This document shows, one piece after another, positions 23,261 through 33,376 of a stretch of 64,000 nucleotides of DNA. Each line of letters starts with the position of its first letter. The stretch's first letter is position 1. Origin of the DNA: Orobanche coerulescens (taxonomy: Eukaryota; Streptophyta; Magnoliopsida; Lamiales; Orobanchaceae). The stretch covers positions 168,245,787 through 168,309,786 of the forward strand of contig CM065805.1 of assembly GCA_033398695.1 (NCBI GenBank). Direction: 5' to 3'. The position numbers and the translations under genes were made by a program. The notes below the pieces were generated by a model. That model was not told the DNA's origin. It ran no database searches and saw only the letters and a list, made by a program, of their open reading frames with translations.

Positions 23261-24640
23261 GTAAGATGTACTGAGTTTAACTCAGTCCCCAAAGCCCGAT
23301 GAACAGCCTGCCAAAAATGTGATACAAATCGGCCATCCCGATCCGAAACAATACTCCTAGGAGTCCCATGTAACCTCACGATCTCTGCAATAAACACTCG
23401 TACCAGCCTCTCCAGCCCCCAAGTGTCCTTAATACCAATAAAATGAGCTGATTTTGTTAATCGATCGACAATAACCCAAATCATGTTCATTCCAGTCCGA
23501 GTCCTAGGCATACCGGTAATGAAATCCATAGAAATGTCTTCCCACTTCCACTCCGGAATGGGAAGTGGTCGTAATAACCCTGCGGGCTCGATAAAAACTT
23601 TGTTCATCAACTGCATGAACACTGCTGGGTCATTAGTTAGCCCGAACGGCATAACCACAAACTAGTAATGGCCATATCTCGTCCGAAAGGCAACTTTTGG
23701 TATATCGCTATCCCGAATCCTCAACTAGTAATAGCCCGATCGTAAATCAATCTTCGAGAAGACTGTCGCTCCCTGAAGCTGATCAAATAAGTCATCGATC
23801 CGGGGCAAAGGGTACTTATTTTTGATGGTTAACTTGTTTAATTCTCGATAATCGATGCATAAACGAAGCGATCCATCCTTCTTCTTAATAAAAATTACAG
23901 GCGCACCCCAAGGCGATGCGCTCGGTCGAATATACCCTTTATTTAATAACTCCCCCAACTGTTTCTTCAATTCTAACATCTCCGATGGTGCCATATGGTA
24001 CGGCGCTCGCGAAACAGGAGCCACATTCGGCTCTAAATCAATAGGGAACTCAACTTCCCGCTGTGGTGGTAATCCCGACAAGTCATCCGGAAATACGTCA
24101 GGATACTCATTCACAACTAGAATCGACGACATGTCAATTCCACCATCCTCCGCTTTCAAAGCGTAATACCAGTAGCCTACACAGCCCTGGTTCAGAAGTT
24201 TTACCGCCTTCAAGGCACTAATCACGTTACCCGATCTACCCGGTTTACAACCAACAAGTGTATGCTCTGTGCCATCCTCAGCCACTATCGAGATAGTATG
24301 AGTCTGATAGTTCATGATGGCACCGTGACGATCCAACCAATCGTCCCCGAGGATCAAATCCTCGCCCTTAAGGTCCACAACAATGAGATTCGAGGGCCAA
24401 TCCCGGCTCCCGATCCTCACTGGGCAATCCCTAATCTCCCAGTTCCCAACCATACGATCCCCGCTAGGCATACCCACTACAAACGGTTTACACTCAAACA
24501 AGCAGTCAATACCAATACGACACACACAATCCGAAGCAATAAAAGAGTGGGTAGCACCCGAATAAAAAAGCACCGAAACTGGATGAGAAAGGATCTGAAT
24601 GGTACTTGACGCCACCGGAACGTCTGCCTCCTCCGTGTGC
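23261..24640 (-). pseudogene. Gypsy-2 protease, RT and integrase core, with an RT-integrase deletion fusion
   Basis: Read from 24640 down: protease [11 protein letters not shown], where the catalytic Asp of DSG has become Tyr (codon at 24562-24564). Then comes RT with [20 protein letters not shown] and [20 protein letters not shown], a stop near 23725, and [20 protein letters not shown]. After NKVFIE the reading jumps straight to PAGLLRPLPIPEWKWEDISM, so the RT active site, RNase H and the integrase zinc-binding domain are deleted in frame. The integrase core follows (MDFITGMPR, VDRLTKSAHFIGIKDTWG, VSDRDGRFVSHFWQ). A one-base deletion lies near 23278, just before the copia insertion. Confidence 0.9.
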
Positions 24641-25910
24641 CTCATCTGATACAACCGAGGATGGACTGAGCCCGAACTAGACGCAGCTCGGCAGTCCGGC
24701 TGACCCCGACCCCTACCACGGCCCGAACTCTGAGGAACTTGAGTGACTGGAGTCTTCTGATCGACGCTAAGCTCCTTCTTAACGGAAGTAGTAGAGCTCT
24801 GGCGGCTCTGGTAGCCCTCTCGCAATGGGTCGCCCGGTGTCTGGTCTGTTCGCAAGTAAAGCAAGTGACTAAAGGAAATGGGCAATCCTTCATCAAATGT
24901 TCATATTGGTTGCAGTTAAAACAAACTCTGCTGCCAGATGCAACAGACTGGAGTGAACGGTTACTCTGAGATCCACCGACCTGATGAAACAGCCTCTTCC
25001 CTGATGTAGAAGCAGATTGAGATTTCAAAAATTGACCACTCTTGCCGGCTGAAAAACTGCCAACTGTCTTCTGTTTCTTGGCCTTGGAACCCAAATCTGA
25101 TTCCGGGACAGCTATCTCGATCGCTAGGGAACGATCCTGGTATTCTTTCAAGGTGGCAAACATGAGTGGTGCCATACTCTGCTTGATATGCGGCTTCGTG
25201 CGCATATTGAAATAACGGATTTTATTGGCCTCAGTCCTCACCTGATCCCTCACGAATCCCAACTGCTGATTATAAGAGATTATGGACTGAGAAATCGGCA
25301 CATCCTGAGGTGTGGCAGTGAAGAATTCCACAATCCTGCGTTCTTTGACTGGTGGTGGACAATATTCTGCCTCCATAACAGTCTTAAATTCCTCCCAAGT
25401 GGCTGGGCGGTCTCTGGGCGCCACAGCCTCTCACCATTCCGCACGTTTCTTATCCAGGAGGTATTGAGCAATGTGTACCCTCCTGTCATCAGGACAAGAT
25501 ACGGCATCAAAAGTTCTGCCCAACTGAGAAAGCCAATTCTCCCAACCGAGGGAGTCAGAAGATCCAGTGAAACGAGAAGGGTGCATCTTAGTCAACTTCT
25601 GAAGCCACTTACTAGCTTCATCCTCAGGAGTCGGGGGCGGATTCTGGCGTCCACCGTGAGCTATCTGGGCAAGCTGAACTACCAACTGCTGGAGCACAAC
25701 AGTATCTCCCATGTCGGCATTACTCCCCGACGGCTGATCTAAACTGACTGACAAATTTTGCTGCCCGTTAGAACTCAGAGGTAGAGTGCTCGGCACTGAG
25801 TGAGAGGCCGAACCTGCAGAGGACTGAGAAAGCGGAGCTTACTCATTATCTACACCACGACCATGGCCTCAGCCGCGCCCCCTAGCTGGTCTACCGCGAC
25901 CTCTCAACAT
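24641..25910 (-). pseudogene. Gypsy-2 gag remnant
   Basis: The likely start is an ATG at 25908-25910, giving an Arg/Gly-rich N-terminus (MLRGRGRPARGRG). Stops follow near 25870 and 25840. The gag core is clear: EDEASKWLQKLTKMHPSRF, GWENWLSQLGRTFDAV, then EEFKTVMEAEYCPPPVKERR after a TGA near 25428. Two zinc knuckles are expected: [14 protein letters not shown] is present near 24920, and the second, [14 protein letters not shown], lacks the usual Gly-His spacing. The Ser/Arg-rich end leads to the protease in another frame. The 240 bp between the start codon and the primer-binding site show nothing else. Confidence 0.87.
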
Positions 25911-26155
25911 ACTGAAGAAAAGATATGAAAGGAACAAGATCAGAAAAATTCACAGTTTGCAAGGTCGGTATCATAAATCATAATTACAAACAACACAAGG
26001 AAAAGAATTACAAAAATATAAGAGTTCGAGGAGACTTACAGCCACGGGTCACACGAAGAGATGGTAGCACGATGATATTAGGCTCAACAACTGACTCTAA
26101 CGACACTACTGACAGACCTAAAATTAACCAACAGCCTAGACATTCATAACCTAAG

Positions 26156-26167
26156 GCTCTGATACCA
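26156..26167 (-). promoter_or_regulatory. Primer-binding site of gypsy-2
   Basis: On the minus strand the sequence reads TGGTATCAGAGC, complementary to the 3' end of plant initiator tRNA-Met. It lies 4 bp inside the 5' LTR (LTR edge at 26172). It is the primer site for minus-strand cDNA synthesis. Confidence 0.9.
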
Positions 26168-26171
26168 TAAA

Positions 26172-28425
26172 TGTAGCACCCCAAGTTCACTTAAGGGATG
26201 TTACATGCCGTAGAGCCCTCATGGGGTTTACCAGGCTAACACATGATACATAAACCACAACTAAATCCCAAAAGAGACAATCATCATAGTAAAATAGGGC
26301 CATGGCCTCGGCCAAAATATTTTAATGGAAGTACATGAAGAATAAGTCAAATACCAATCCATTGCCCATGCAGAGGGCTTTAACCAAGTTTAAAAGTAAT
26401 CAGTCTAACTCCAATACCCAAATAGATACAATGACAAAGCATAGAATATAGACTTGAGCCTCATCATCATGCCATACCATCCTTTGCGTGCATATCCCGT
26501 GCCTGCTCCTCATCTGTTCCGACACCTGAAATGTATAAGATGCATTTCCCCCATTTAAGGGGTTAACATTCGAATAGCTAGTGCAAGTACACAACTACAC
26601 TACATTATATACAGATACGATTAACACAGTCATCTCATTTAGAAAGCATTTGAAAATCCATATTCCGGAACATCACATCGGCATTCAAAACAGTTTAAGA
26701 ATTCATCACAATATCACAAATATTCACAACTGGTAACCTGTGGCCGTACCCCTTAGTATCGACCCCCAGATGCCCCGTCGAACGCTCCGGGTGGGAAATT
26801 ACTTCCGTGGCCGTACCCCTTAGTATCGACCCCCAGATGCCCCCTCGAACGCTCCGGGTGGAAGTTCAACCACACACGCACCCAATTCCACTTCCGCGGC
26901 TGTACCCCTTAGTATCGACCCCCAGACGTCCCATCGAACGCTCCGGGTGTAAGGACAAATAACTCACACACTCAAAAGATCATAATTCATCATTCATACC
27001 AAAACCGTAACACACATAACGGAATGTAATACATGTACTTGCCTTGAATAACACGAAATGATGAAACGGTGAAAGGAAAGGTTTCGGTCCAAATAATCTT
27101 CACAATTCCGTTCCTAACACTAGAATGATATACAACCAATATCAACATTGTGAATACGTAGGAATTCATCCTAGTTCTACCCGATGGGACAATTCGTCGA
27201 ACATTACTAGGGTATCATCGAGTATAAGTGACGAACAATAGAAAAATCGGAGTTTAATCCACAAATCCTCAAGAATCAAGAAGGAATACAAGTATACAAT
27301 CGAAGTCCATTAATAATCTATGATAAATCGGATTGAAAAGGGTCAAATCACAAGAAATCCCCAAAATTTCCCCCAAATCTCAAAACAAGGGTTTTTAGGG
27401 ATTCTTACTTTGATTCGGGTGGCGGAAGACGTTAAGAAGTTGATGGATTCGTACAAAGAGTGAAATGATGTTAGTGGATGATAATATTGGTCGAAATCGG
27501 CTCTATCCCTTGCCTAGAATCGCCCAAAGCCGAAGAGTATAAGTGAGGATGGAAAAATGACGAAGTTGACTGCTACTGTCCTATATATATCGGACAGGCA
27601 TAGCGCACGCTACGCTCTAAGAATTAGCGTGCGCTATCAGGGTGCGGGAAAACAGTTAGAGACTTCTGTTCTCCCATTAGCGTACGCAGATACGAGATAG
27701 CGTGCGTTAGCATTAGAAATTAGCGTACGTTACCACTCAATTAGCGTACGCTATCTAGTTCAGTTCCGAAATACTGAACCTTCTGCCCAGTTCCAGGGTA
27801 TTCTGCCCAGACATATTAGCGCACGTAAAAAGGTAAGTCTAGCGTGCGCAAGTTTTACCCTCATAGCGCACGCTACGAAAAAACATTAGCGTGCGCTAAC
27901 GGCTCCTGCACAGAGTACAGTCAGGACTCGACCAGACTGTATCCGACTCGAACGACACGAAAACTTGACAGATGCCAGAAACCAACGAGACATGACAAGA
28001 AAACAAAAACCCGCAAGCAAAATCTCTCAACCGAATATACGATTCCGACTACTGAGGAACTTGAAATACGACAAGGGGACAAATTTCTTAAACTTATAGG
28101 AAATTACAAAACGCCCAAACGTCCGAAAATCACGATACAACGTCGGATTAACAATCCGAAACTCATAACATGAGCAAGTCAACCATACGAACTTATAGAA
28201 ACAGAGAAATAATGAAATCGAACGAGTTTTACGAGAATCGAACGTATATGCGACAAAACATAACTCAAGACGAAAATACGTAAAAACGTCTCCAAAACTC
28301 GTCCAAATGGAAAAACTCCAAGAACAAAATAGATTCAGAATTCCAAAACAGTAACAAGCGAGTCGTCCGAAATGAAAATATACTAAAAATAGAAATTACT
28401 AAAAATAGAAAGTACGGATATTACA
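26172..28425 (-). repeat. Gypsy-2 5' LTR, 2254 bp
   Basis: On the plus strand it runs from tgtagcaccccaag (tgtaac in the partner) to cggatattaca. It contains the same three internal modules as the 3' copy: GC-rich triplet at 26740-26951, TATA region inside a perfect 6-bp-arm inverted repeat at 27576-27597, and palindrome array at 27598-27905. Differences from the partner are scattered; several fall inside the palindromes. Confidence 0.93.
27576..27597 (-). promoter_or_regulatory. TATA region inside a perfect inverted repeat (gypsy-2 5' LTR)
   Basis: The sequence ctgtcc-tatatatatc-ggacag has perfect 6-bp arms around the TATA core. It is 828-849 bp from the LTR start and directly downstream of the palindrome array, as expected for the promoter of the genomic RNA. 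Confidence 0.7.
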
Positions 28426-28443
28426 AACGGTACCCTATGTTTG

Positions 28444-29319
28444 TGGTTGATGTGGTTCAAAATGACTTTTGCTTGCAATCCAAGGTTGATTTTCTCATTC
28501 ACGTTGTCGGCTTCATTAGTTTAAAGGGTCTCACCGTATATCCACATCTCATTCGCCTTGATCACTACTCTAGGAAGGTTTAATATCATATTCTTTTCGC
28601 CATTTTAATTACGTGAAGATCTCTAAAACTTGTTGTTCCATTATTTTTTTTTTAGTTTAGTTGTGTCTAAATTTTAATTTTCTCTCACATACATTTAAGT
28701 TAATGGATTTTAAACTTTCCACTTTTACGCATTTATTGCTTTATTTGTTATTAAGTTTTTTACGTGGATTTATAAATGCTATTACAGATGGCAATTTCAT
28801 ATATTTCAACTTTATCTAATTCGTAGGGGTCTATTTCTCTTTTCTTTCTTGAATATTTTTAGCATGGATTATTTATCAACATTGAAACCTATTAATTGTT
28901 AAACTTATTTTTTTTACCTTTTGTTTAGAGAATATAGCATAGATGTGAATGGCTTCAATACTAATATTGACTCTCTTTTTATTGCACATTTAGATTATCT
29001 GGAAACATATGGACAAACATCATGCAAGAGAGCCTTGACTGCTATGATGCTAATAAGAAGCAAATGAAAAGAATTGACCATTTAGTTGTAGAGGAATGGA
29101 ATGGACATGGATTTGGCTTCATATTCATCTATGAATCCTTTTTTTTTCCTTTGGAAGCTGATTAACATATTCTTTGTGTTTGGTTTTAGTGGCACTCCGT
29201 CTATTGACCATGATTGTTATAGTACTTAATTGTAATGACTGTTATAGTTCTTAATTGTTGTTTTGGTTTGCAATCGATTCTATGTATTAGATTCATTTTG
29301 GAATATTTGCCAACATTAT
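28444..29319 (+). other. Unassigned sequence with exon-like open segments
   Basis: No transposable element was recognised here. An ATG in the MITE target duplication (28437) opens a 48-codon frame to 28583, including FVVDVVQNDFCLQSK and GLTVYPHLIRLDHYSRK; it ends at an aag|gttt that resembles a weak splice donor. A pyrimidine-rich stretch ending cacatttag (about 28996) precedes an open stretch of about 56 codons with NIWTNIMQESLDCYDANKK and RIDHLVVEEWNGHGFGF. The two frames do not join cleanly. The segments have the amino-acid look of a real protein but I do not recognise it. A host gene fragment carried or left between transposons is possible; chance is not excluded. Confidence 0.3.
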
Positions 29320-30440
29320 TATATACAGGTTTTGGAGTATTTTGCCTTCTTGACACGCTGCGCGTACAATGTCTTTTAGATATGCTAGATATGGCAAACC
29401 TCGAACCATATATTTCCTTGCTAACTTGTTGATTGTTTTGAAATCCAAGAGTGACATCCTCTTGGGCCATAGCCAACTTTGTTCTGATGTACCCTTTGTT
29501 ATGAAACAGATTATGTCGCTTCTTGTAGGGATCGAGTCCGCAATGTACATGTTCCCTTGTCGGGTTCCTATAAAGACAATCTCTCTTTCTTCCTGGTATC
29601 TTTTACCCCGGAGTTACCTTTGAAGAATTTCACTTTAGAATAGCTTGTCACATAATCGGGTAACACTAAAAAAGTTGTGCTGTAATCTCCCCACATTTGT
29701 TACGTCAATGACCTTGAATTTTCCTACAACCAAGGTTCTTTTCTCTCTTGTTCTTCATTTGGACTAATCATCAAATTCAATTTTGAGCCTCGACAGTTAG
29801 CTTTTCTTTGCTTTCGGTCATGTGCCAAGAACATTCATCATTGAAGTATCATATGTCCTTCTCATGCATATCCTGTAGAATAATATTATATAGATTTAGG
29901 TACCCATTTATGAATGGGTCTTGTGTTAGTTCTGTTTTTCAAAACCCAAATTTACCTCATAGTAATTGATATGTTGTAGTATGTTTCTATTGAACTTACG
30001 TGTGGCAGGCACTTATTCCTTGTAAGGTTGATAATTATGCACATGCTTATAAGTGTTATGGTTCCTATGCGGTTGGTGTCTTGGGGGGAACCATATGCCA
30101 GTCATTTTGTGATTGTATTTGTACTATTGGCCTTTCGAGGTCTCCAGTTGGCTCCCGAGAGCTGAGATTCTTTATTTTGGTAAGATACAACTAGTCTACA
30201 CATTAGCATCTTGGGTGTTGTATTCTTGGTTAGAGTGCAGTCCGCCTTTGTTGTTGCCATGAATTGCAAGGTATAACATTCCTTTGGCATTGTTTACGCG
30301 GCTGTATGTTGGCGAGAGAAGCATGATGCTTTCATGCTCCTTAATATGGTACAACATATCTCTTGGTGCTGCATATCTTTGATGCTCAGCAACAATGTTT
30401 TTCCTGTAGGTATCTTCGGCGGTGTAGTTGTGTTGTACGA
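29320..30440 (-). pseudogene. Decayed SIRE-type copia fragment (gag end, protease, pre-integrase)
   Basis: Read from about 30440 down, the sequence follows the SIRE copies elsewhere in this window. The gag C-terminus shows NWRPRKAN (NWRPRRQ in the others), then a decayed protease in which YFDSGCSRHMT has become YFNDECSWHMT, losing the catalytic DSG. After it come LQHNFFSVTRLCDKLF, KEIVFIGTRQGNMYIADS, and SWLWPKRMSLLDFKTINKL with MVRGLPYLAYLKD. Homology fades near 29320, after the second zinc-binding Cys region. Frameshifts are frequent (for example near 29730). No LTR adjoins it, so this is an old internal fragment. Confidence 0.75.
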
Positions 30441-31486
30441 TGTTGACGTTCTATTAATGGTGGGGGAACCATCCGGGATATTACAACGCCGTGGGTCCCG
30501 CGCCGGAACCCACTAGGCTAAAAATTATTTCAAAAACCTTTAAAAATGCCAAAAGGCCGATGACGGTAGTATTTTAATGCTCAAATATTTTCCAAAATAT
30601 AATTCTCAAATATCGTCATCAAAAAGCCAGTTGAAAAATACAAGGCAAAATGCCAAAACTCAACAGTTCAAAATGTACGTTAAGCCACCACTTATACGTA
30701 CCGATAAAATAGTTTAGGAAAAGGGGTTTAACGAAATAACCCAAGTTTACGAAATACCCAAAAAGACCATTTAAAATACACACGCAGGTAAAAATACCGG
30801 AGAGCCATTTTGAAATATACACACGCAGGTAAAAATACCGGAAAGCCATTTTGAAATATACACATGTAGCGGAGAAAAACACAATTCAAAATACACATTT
30901 GTAGCGGAAATAAAACAACTAGAAATAAATACTCAATTCTCCGAAAACATGCCACAACCAGTATCACCCGAGAAGCTCATCCCTTCACGACAGCTACTAG
31001 CTCGATCTCCGAGTACCTAAAAATAAAGCCCACGACGGGGTCAGCCACAATACTCAATAATGATATCGATCACATCATCATAAATAATTACATACCAATG
31101 TAATAATACTGTAAGAATACTACCAACGTAATTTTACCGTCATAACCTTACCAATCCATGGCAATTCATAACAAATCAATCCTTACCATAATCCATATTT
31201 CGCATCCTCAAATGACAAAATGAACTCGACAATCATCATCTGTACTGTATTCAAACAATACCAAGAATCCTTAAAATATAATCATAACTCATAAGTGCGG
31301 AAATAATCCAATCTGTGCCAAATCCTGTCCGTCGGATTACACAATCAAATCTCAACCTGGATAAACCAATAATACACAACATATCTGTAGATCAACTACC
31401 ACATGATAATGATAACAAATCCCGAACATCAACGTGCAATCCGAATGCTTATACGATCAATAACAATGATCAACCAATAATTCAAT

Positions 31487-31700
31487 TGAGAATATCATCG
31501 ATATGATGAGCTCCAATACGACCAACCCAAGGTCAAAGTAAAACCGAAAATATCATCAACATGATAAATTCCAGTACGATTGACAAATGATCAACAATAA
31601 CCGAGAATACCCTCAACATGGTAAACTCCAAACAGGATCAACAAAGGATCAACAATAACCGAGAATACCATCAACGAGGTAAACTCCAAATGATCAACAA
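31487..31700. repeat. Tandem repeat of about 60 bp in LTR A
   Basis: Three to four diverged units carry the core gaatac(c/t)atcaaca.g.taaactcca followed by gatcaacaa. Example unit starts are near 31490, 31551, 31602 and 31660. Related units with cctgggatcatcatcc and cctgggattatcatcc appear after the SIRE insertion (36854 and 36911), so the array may have spanned the insertion site. Confidence 0.6.
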
Positions 31701-32028
31701 TAATGGATCTCAAAGAAATAACTTCGACTGTCGAACATACCCCTCGAGCGTATGAACAACCAGTCGCAAACCGTCGAACATATCCAATCATACATGGACT
31801 ATGAACGACCAAATAATATGGCTCAAAGATGGACCTCACAGTACGCCCGATCCAGAAATGTGCCAGTGCACATGTCCACCCCGTATACGGAATCCAGAAT
31901 ATACGTGGGACAATGTACCTAATTAGCCTAACGAACTACGTCTCGTGTACACGGTTCAATGTGAAAATATCAACACATAACCATAGTGTGCCCAGCTAAA
32001 AATCCTACACAATAACCAATCGGAACGC

Positions 32029-33265
32029 TGTTGGGATAAATAATTTTGTTTTGATAATTGCCAACAGCTTGATACAGCAAGCCCTGTATCGAAAGCCGGT
32101 TGAAGTTGCAATCCTGTATCGAAGACCTTATCATAGCACCAGCATACAGCAAAGGTCTCGCGCTACTAAAATCCAGTAACAAAATCTCAGTTAAAAGAAG
32201 CTGTCTCGAAACCTCAATACAACACCCTTCCATACAGCGCCTGACTATTCCTTTATGCCTACAGCTCTAGTGGATACAGCATTCACATCGAATCAGGACT
32301 GAAGACCGTTTGGAAAGGAATCTTTAGTATTCACTAAAGTCAAGTACCGTTTGATAAGGAAGTATTTAAATACTGAAAGGATAAAGTATTTAAATACTGA
32401 AGCTGTCATAGATCTTCAAAATCCCACTAAATCCGGATCGTGTCATAATCCCGTTGGAACGAAATCTCTTTCAAACGGATCTATCTCAACGGATATATTA
32501 TTCAGAAGACTATATATATCTCATAAGAGCGTTGAAGAAAAATAGAGATATATAGATACCGAAGTTACCAAGTGAAGAAGCTATCATTATATACATCAGA
32601 GCAAAACATATCTCCAGAAGTTTTCTGCAAATCAGAACCAAAGAGATATACAGTGCTCAACATCAAGAACAGCCATCATCAGCTCAAGAACTTCATACTT
32701 AAAAGCTGCTGTTCTTACCCGGTTACCTACCTTTTTACCTTTGTGTAAAAACCGAGCTCTGTGTGAACTCAACAAGTTATTCTGACCTGTGTGGGACGAA
32801 TAAGAGGACGAAGCTTTGGGCGTGTGTGAAGAAGCTAGTCAAGAAGGAAGCTTTAACCAATCTGTGTGAACGGTTGAAAGCGACAGTCTTTGTATCTATC
32901 TGTGTGAACGATACAAGGATAGATTTGATTATAAATACATAGTTGTGTACGCAGTATTTATAATAAACATTTTACTCCTGTGTGGAGGACCAGTGGACGT
33001 AGAGGGGTTTACCTCGAACCACTTAAATACTGTGTTATTTACCTTTCGCCGTTACTGTTTTCATAACTGTGATTTATACAAGTATACACTGCAAAACCCT
33101 GTACGCACCAAGCTAACAGGAGAATAGACCGAGTTGCTGTATCGAAGGCAACTTACTATATTAAAGACTTCCGCTACGCACTCTGACTTAGAAAATCTAT
33201 ACAGTTTGTTGTTTAAACATACTTTCCCAAGCTGTATCCAGTATACTTGAAAAAGGGGACCAACA
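32029..33265 (+). repeat. 5' LTR of the SIRE derivative
   Basis: U3-like sequence has several tgtatcgaa words. Two agtatttaaatact palindromes lie at about 32361 and 32387. A TATA box (actatatatatctc, near 32509) follows. Downstream, ctgtgtgaa or ctgtgtgg words recur at least five times between 32760 and 32990. The same layout is seen in the SIRE LTR at 49590-50744. Confidence 0.9.
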
Positions 33266-33376
33266 ATTGGTATCGGAGCGGTTGATTCTAAAAAGAATCA
33301 GTCGTATTTTTAACTGAATTAGATCCTTAAAAACACTTATTTTCGAAAACAGTATTTGTAATTCCCATCCTCTAAT

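Larger units (their letters stand above)
10892..28425 (-). mobile_element. Gypsy-2: Tekay/Del-type chromovirus, minus strand, split by a copia element
   Basis: The element is bounded by two 2254-bp LTRs (10892-13145 and 26172-28425). Its TSD is gacgg (10887-10891) and aacgg (28426-28430), 4 of 5 matching. On the minus strand the order is 5' LTR, primer-binding site (26156-26167), gag, protease, RT, integrase, chromodomain-like tail, polypurine tract (13149-13158, ctccccctaa on the plus strand), 3' LTR. A 9300-bp copia element (13961-23260) sits inside the integrase. Without it, gypsy-2 is about 8.2 kb. An internal deletion removed the end of RT, RNase H and the start of integrase. It has many stops and cannot be autonomous. 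Confidence 0.93.

Noticed and set aside
23855..25742. Plus-strand frames of 60-184 codons across 23855-25742.
   Set aside because: They are antisense shadows of the gypsy-2 gag-pol coding strand.
30000..30290. A possible host exon around 30000-30194 on the plus strand.
   Set aside because: The minus strand of this stretch matches the SIRE gag tail (NWRPRKAN), which explains it better.
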